Assembly: GCA_013365365.1 (NCBI GenBank)
Contig: JABVXU010000047.1
Coordinates: 1 to 64,000 of the forward strand
Length of the DNA stretch: 64,000 nucleotides
DNA from: Cruorifilaria tuberocauda
Taxonomy: Eukaryota; Nematoda; Chromadorea; Rhabditida; Onchocercidae
Reading direction: 5' to 3'
Shown here: positions 63,732 to 64,000 of the stretch, piece by piece
Position numbering within the stretch: the stretch's first letter is position 1
How the letters are laid out: every line of letters starts with the position of its first letter
Notes under the pieces: generated by a model
Told to the model about the DNA's origin: nothing
The model's input: only the letters and a program-made list of their open reading frames with translations
Databases searched by the model: none
Program-made: the position numbers and the translations under genes

Positions 63732-63830
63732 TATCGTAACATGTTATGTCTGCAACTTTGTATCGTTACGCGTTAGTATTTCGTGTCGTAACGCGTGATT
63801 GTTTTTGTATTGCAACATGTTGTTCGTCGC
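63732..63830. repeat. Degenerate ~24-base tandem repeat with palindromic cores
   Basis: Four units, each centred on a palindrome: AACATGTT (63738-63745), ACGCGT (63768-63773), ACGCGT (63791-63796) and AACATGTT (63814-63821), with flanks like TCGTAAC...GTTA. It is in the first intron of the last gene. Confidence 0.7.
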
Positions 63831-64000
63831 GTGCTATTATCAGGGTTCTTTGCAATTGATTTTGAAATGAGGATATTTTATTGTAATTAGATTGGTTTAG
63901 GTGTGTATGAATTACTGATTTACGTTATAAAACGTGTCAAGGTAAGATTTTGAAGGATGTGATATAAAACACTAAAGTTTATTGCTATCAGTTGCTTCTG

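Overview
The window looks like nuclear DNA of a parasitic nematode, most likely a clade III / filarial worm. The DNA is AT-rich. Genes are broken into small exons with TTTCAG-type 3' splice sites. Several first exons begin just after a lone acceptor-like TTTCAG or TTTAG with no upstream exon, the usual mark of spliced-leader trans-splicing. The protein families are metazoan with nematode flavour. I could not assign a species. There are no prokaryotic features, and I recognised no rRNA, tRNA, CRISPR array or transposon.

Layout. 1-9900 (-): a BTAF1/Mot1-type SNF2 ATPase, with its C-terminal end off the left edge. 9.9-17.5 kb: a 7.6 kb stretch with no convincing gene. 17.5-22.2 kb (+): a secreted quiescin sulfhydryl oxidase, spliced here as 10 exons. 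23.6-34.7 kb (+): two very small membrane-protein genes, then a PDZ-GEF/RAPGEF (pxf-1-like) gene that begins 35 bases after the previous stop, an operon-like arrangement. 34.9-38.8 kb (-): TSR2, RACK1 and a doubtful small CxxC protein, in that order along the window, with the first converging tail to tail on the GEF gene. 38.9-43.5 kb (+): a complete STAT transcription factor. Its penultimate coding exon start is copied again 0.8 kb downstream of it. 45.6-47.7 kb (+) and 48.9-50.5 kb (-): two convergent four-helix membrane proteins. 53.3-56.6 kb (+): a secreted, cysteine-rich, probably GPI-anchored protein resembling nematode CPG-4-type proteins. 58.0-61.5 kb (+): an RFWD3-type RING ubiquitin ligase. 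63.6 kb to the end (+): the first exon of a probable N-myristoylated protein.

Functional links are modest. RACK1 (40S scaffold) and TSR2 (eS26 chaperone) are same-strand neighbours and both serve the small ribosomal subunit. BTAF1 and STAT act in transcription, PDZ-GEF in Rap signalling, and RFWD3 in DNA repair.

The most unusual observations are the 78-base duplication of a splice acceptor plus exon start in the STAT gene with several possible C-termini, the compressed three-gene cluster ahead of the GEF gene, a small two-frame locus upstream of RACK1, and repeat or hairpin structures inside introns. I did not find a clearly new multi-gene system. All exon joins were made by eye from reading frame and GT/AG signals and have not been checked against RNA.
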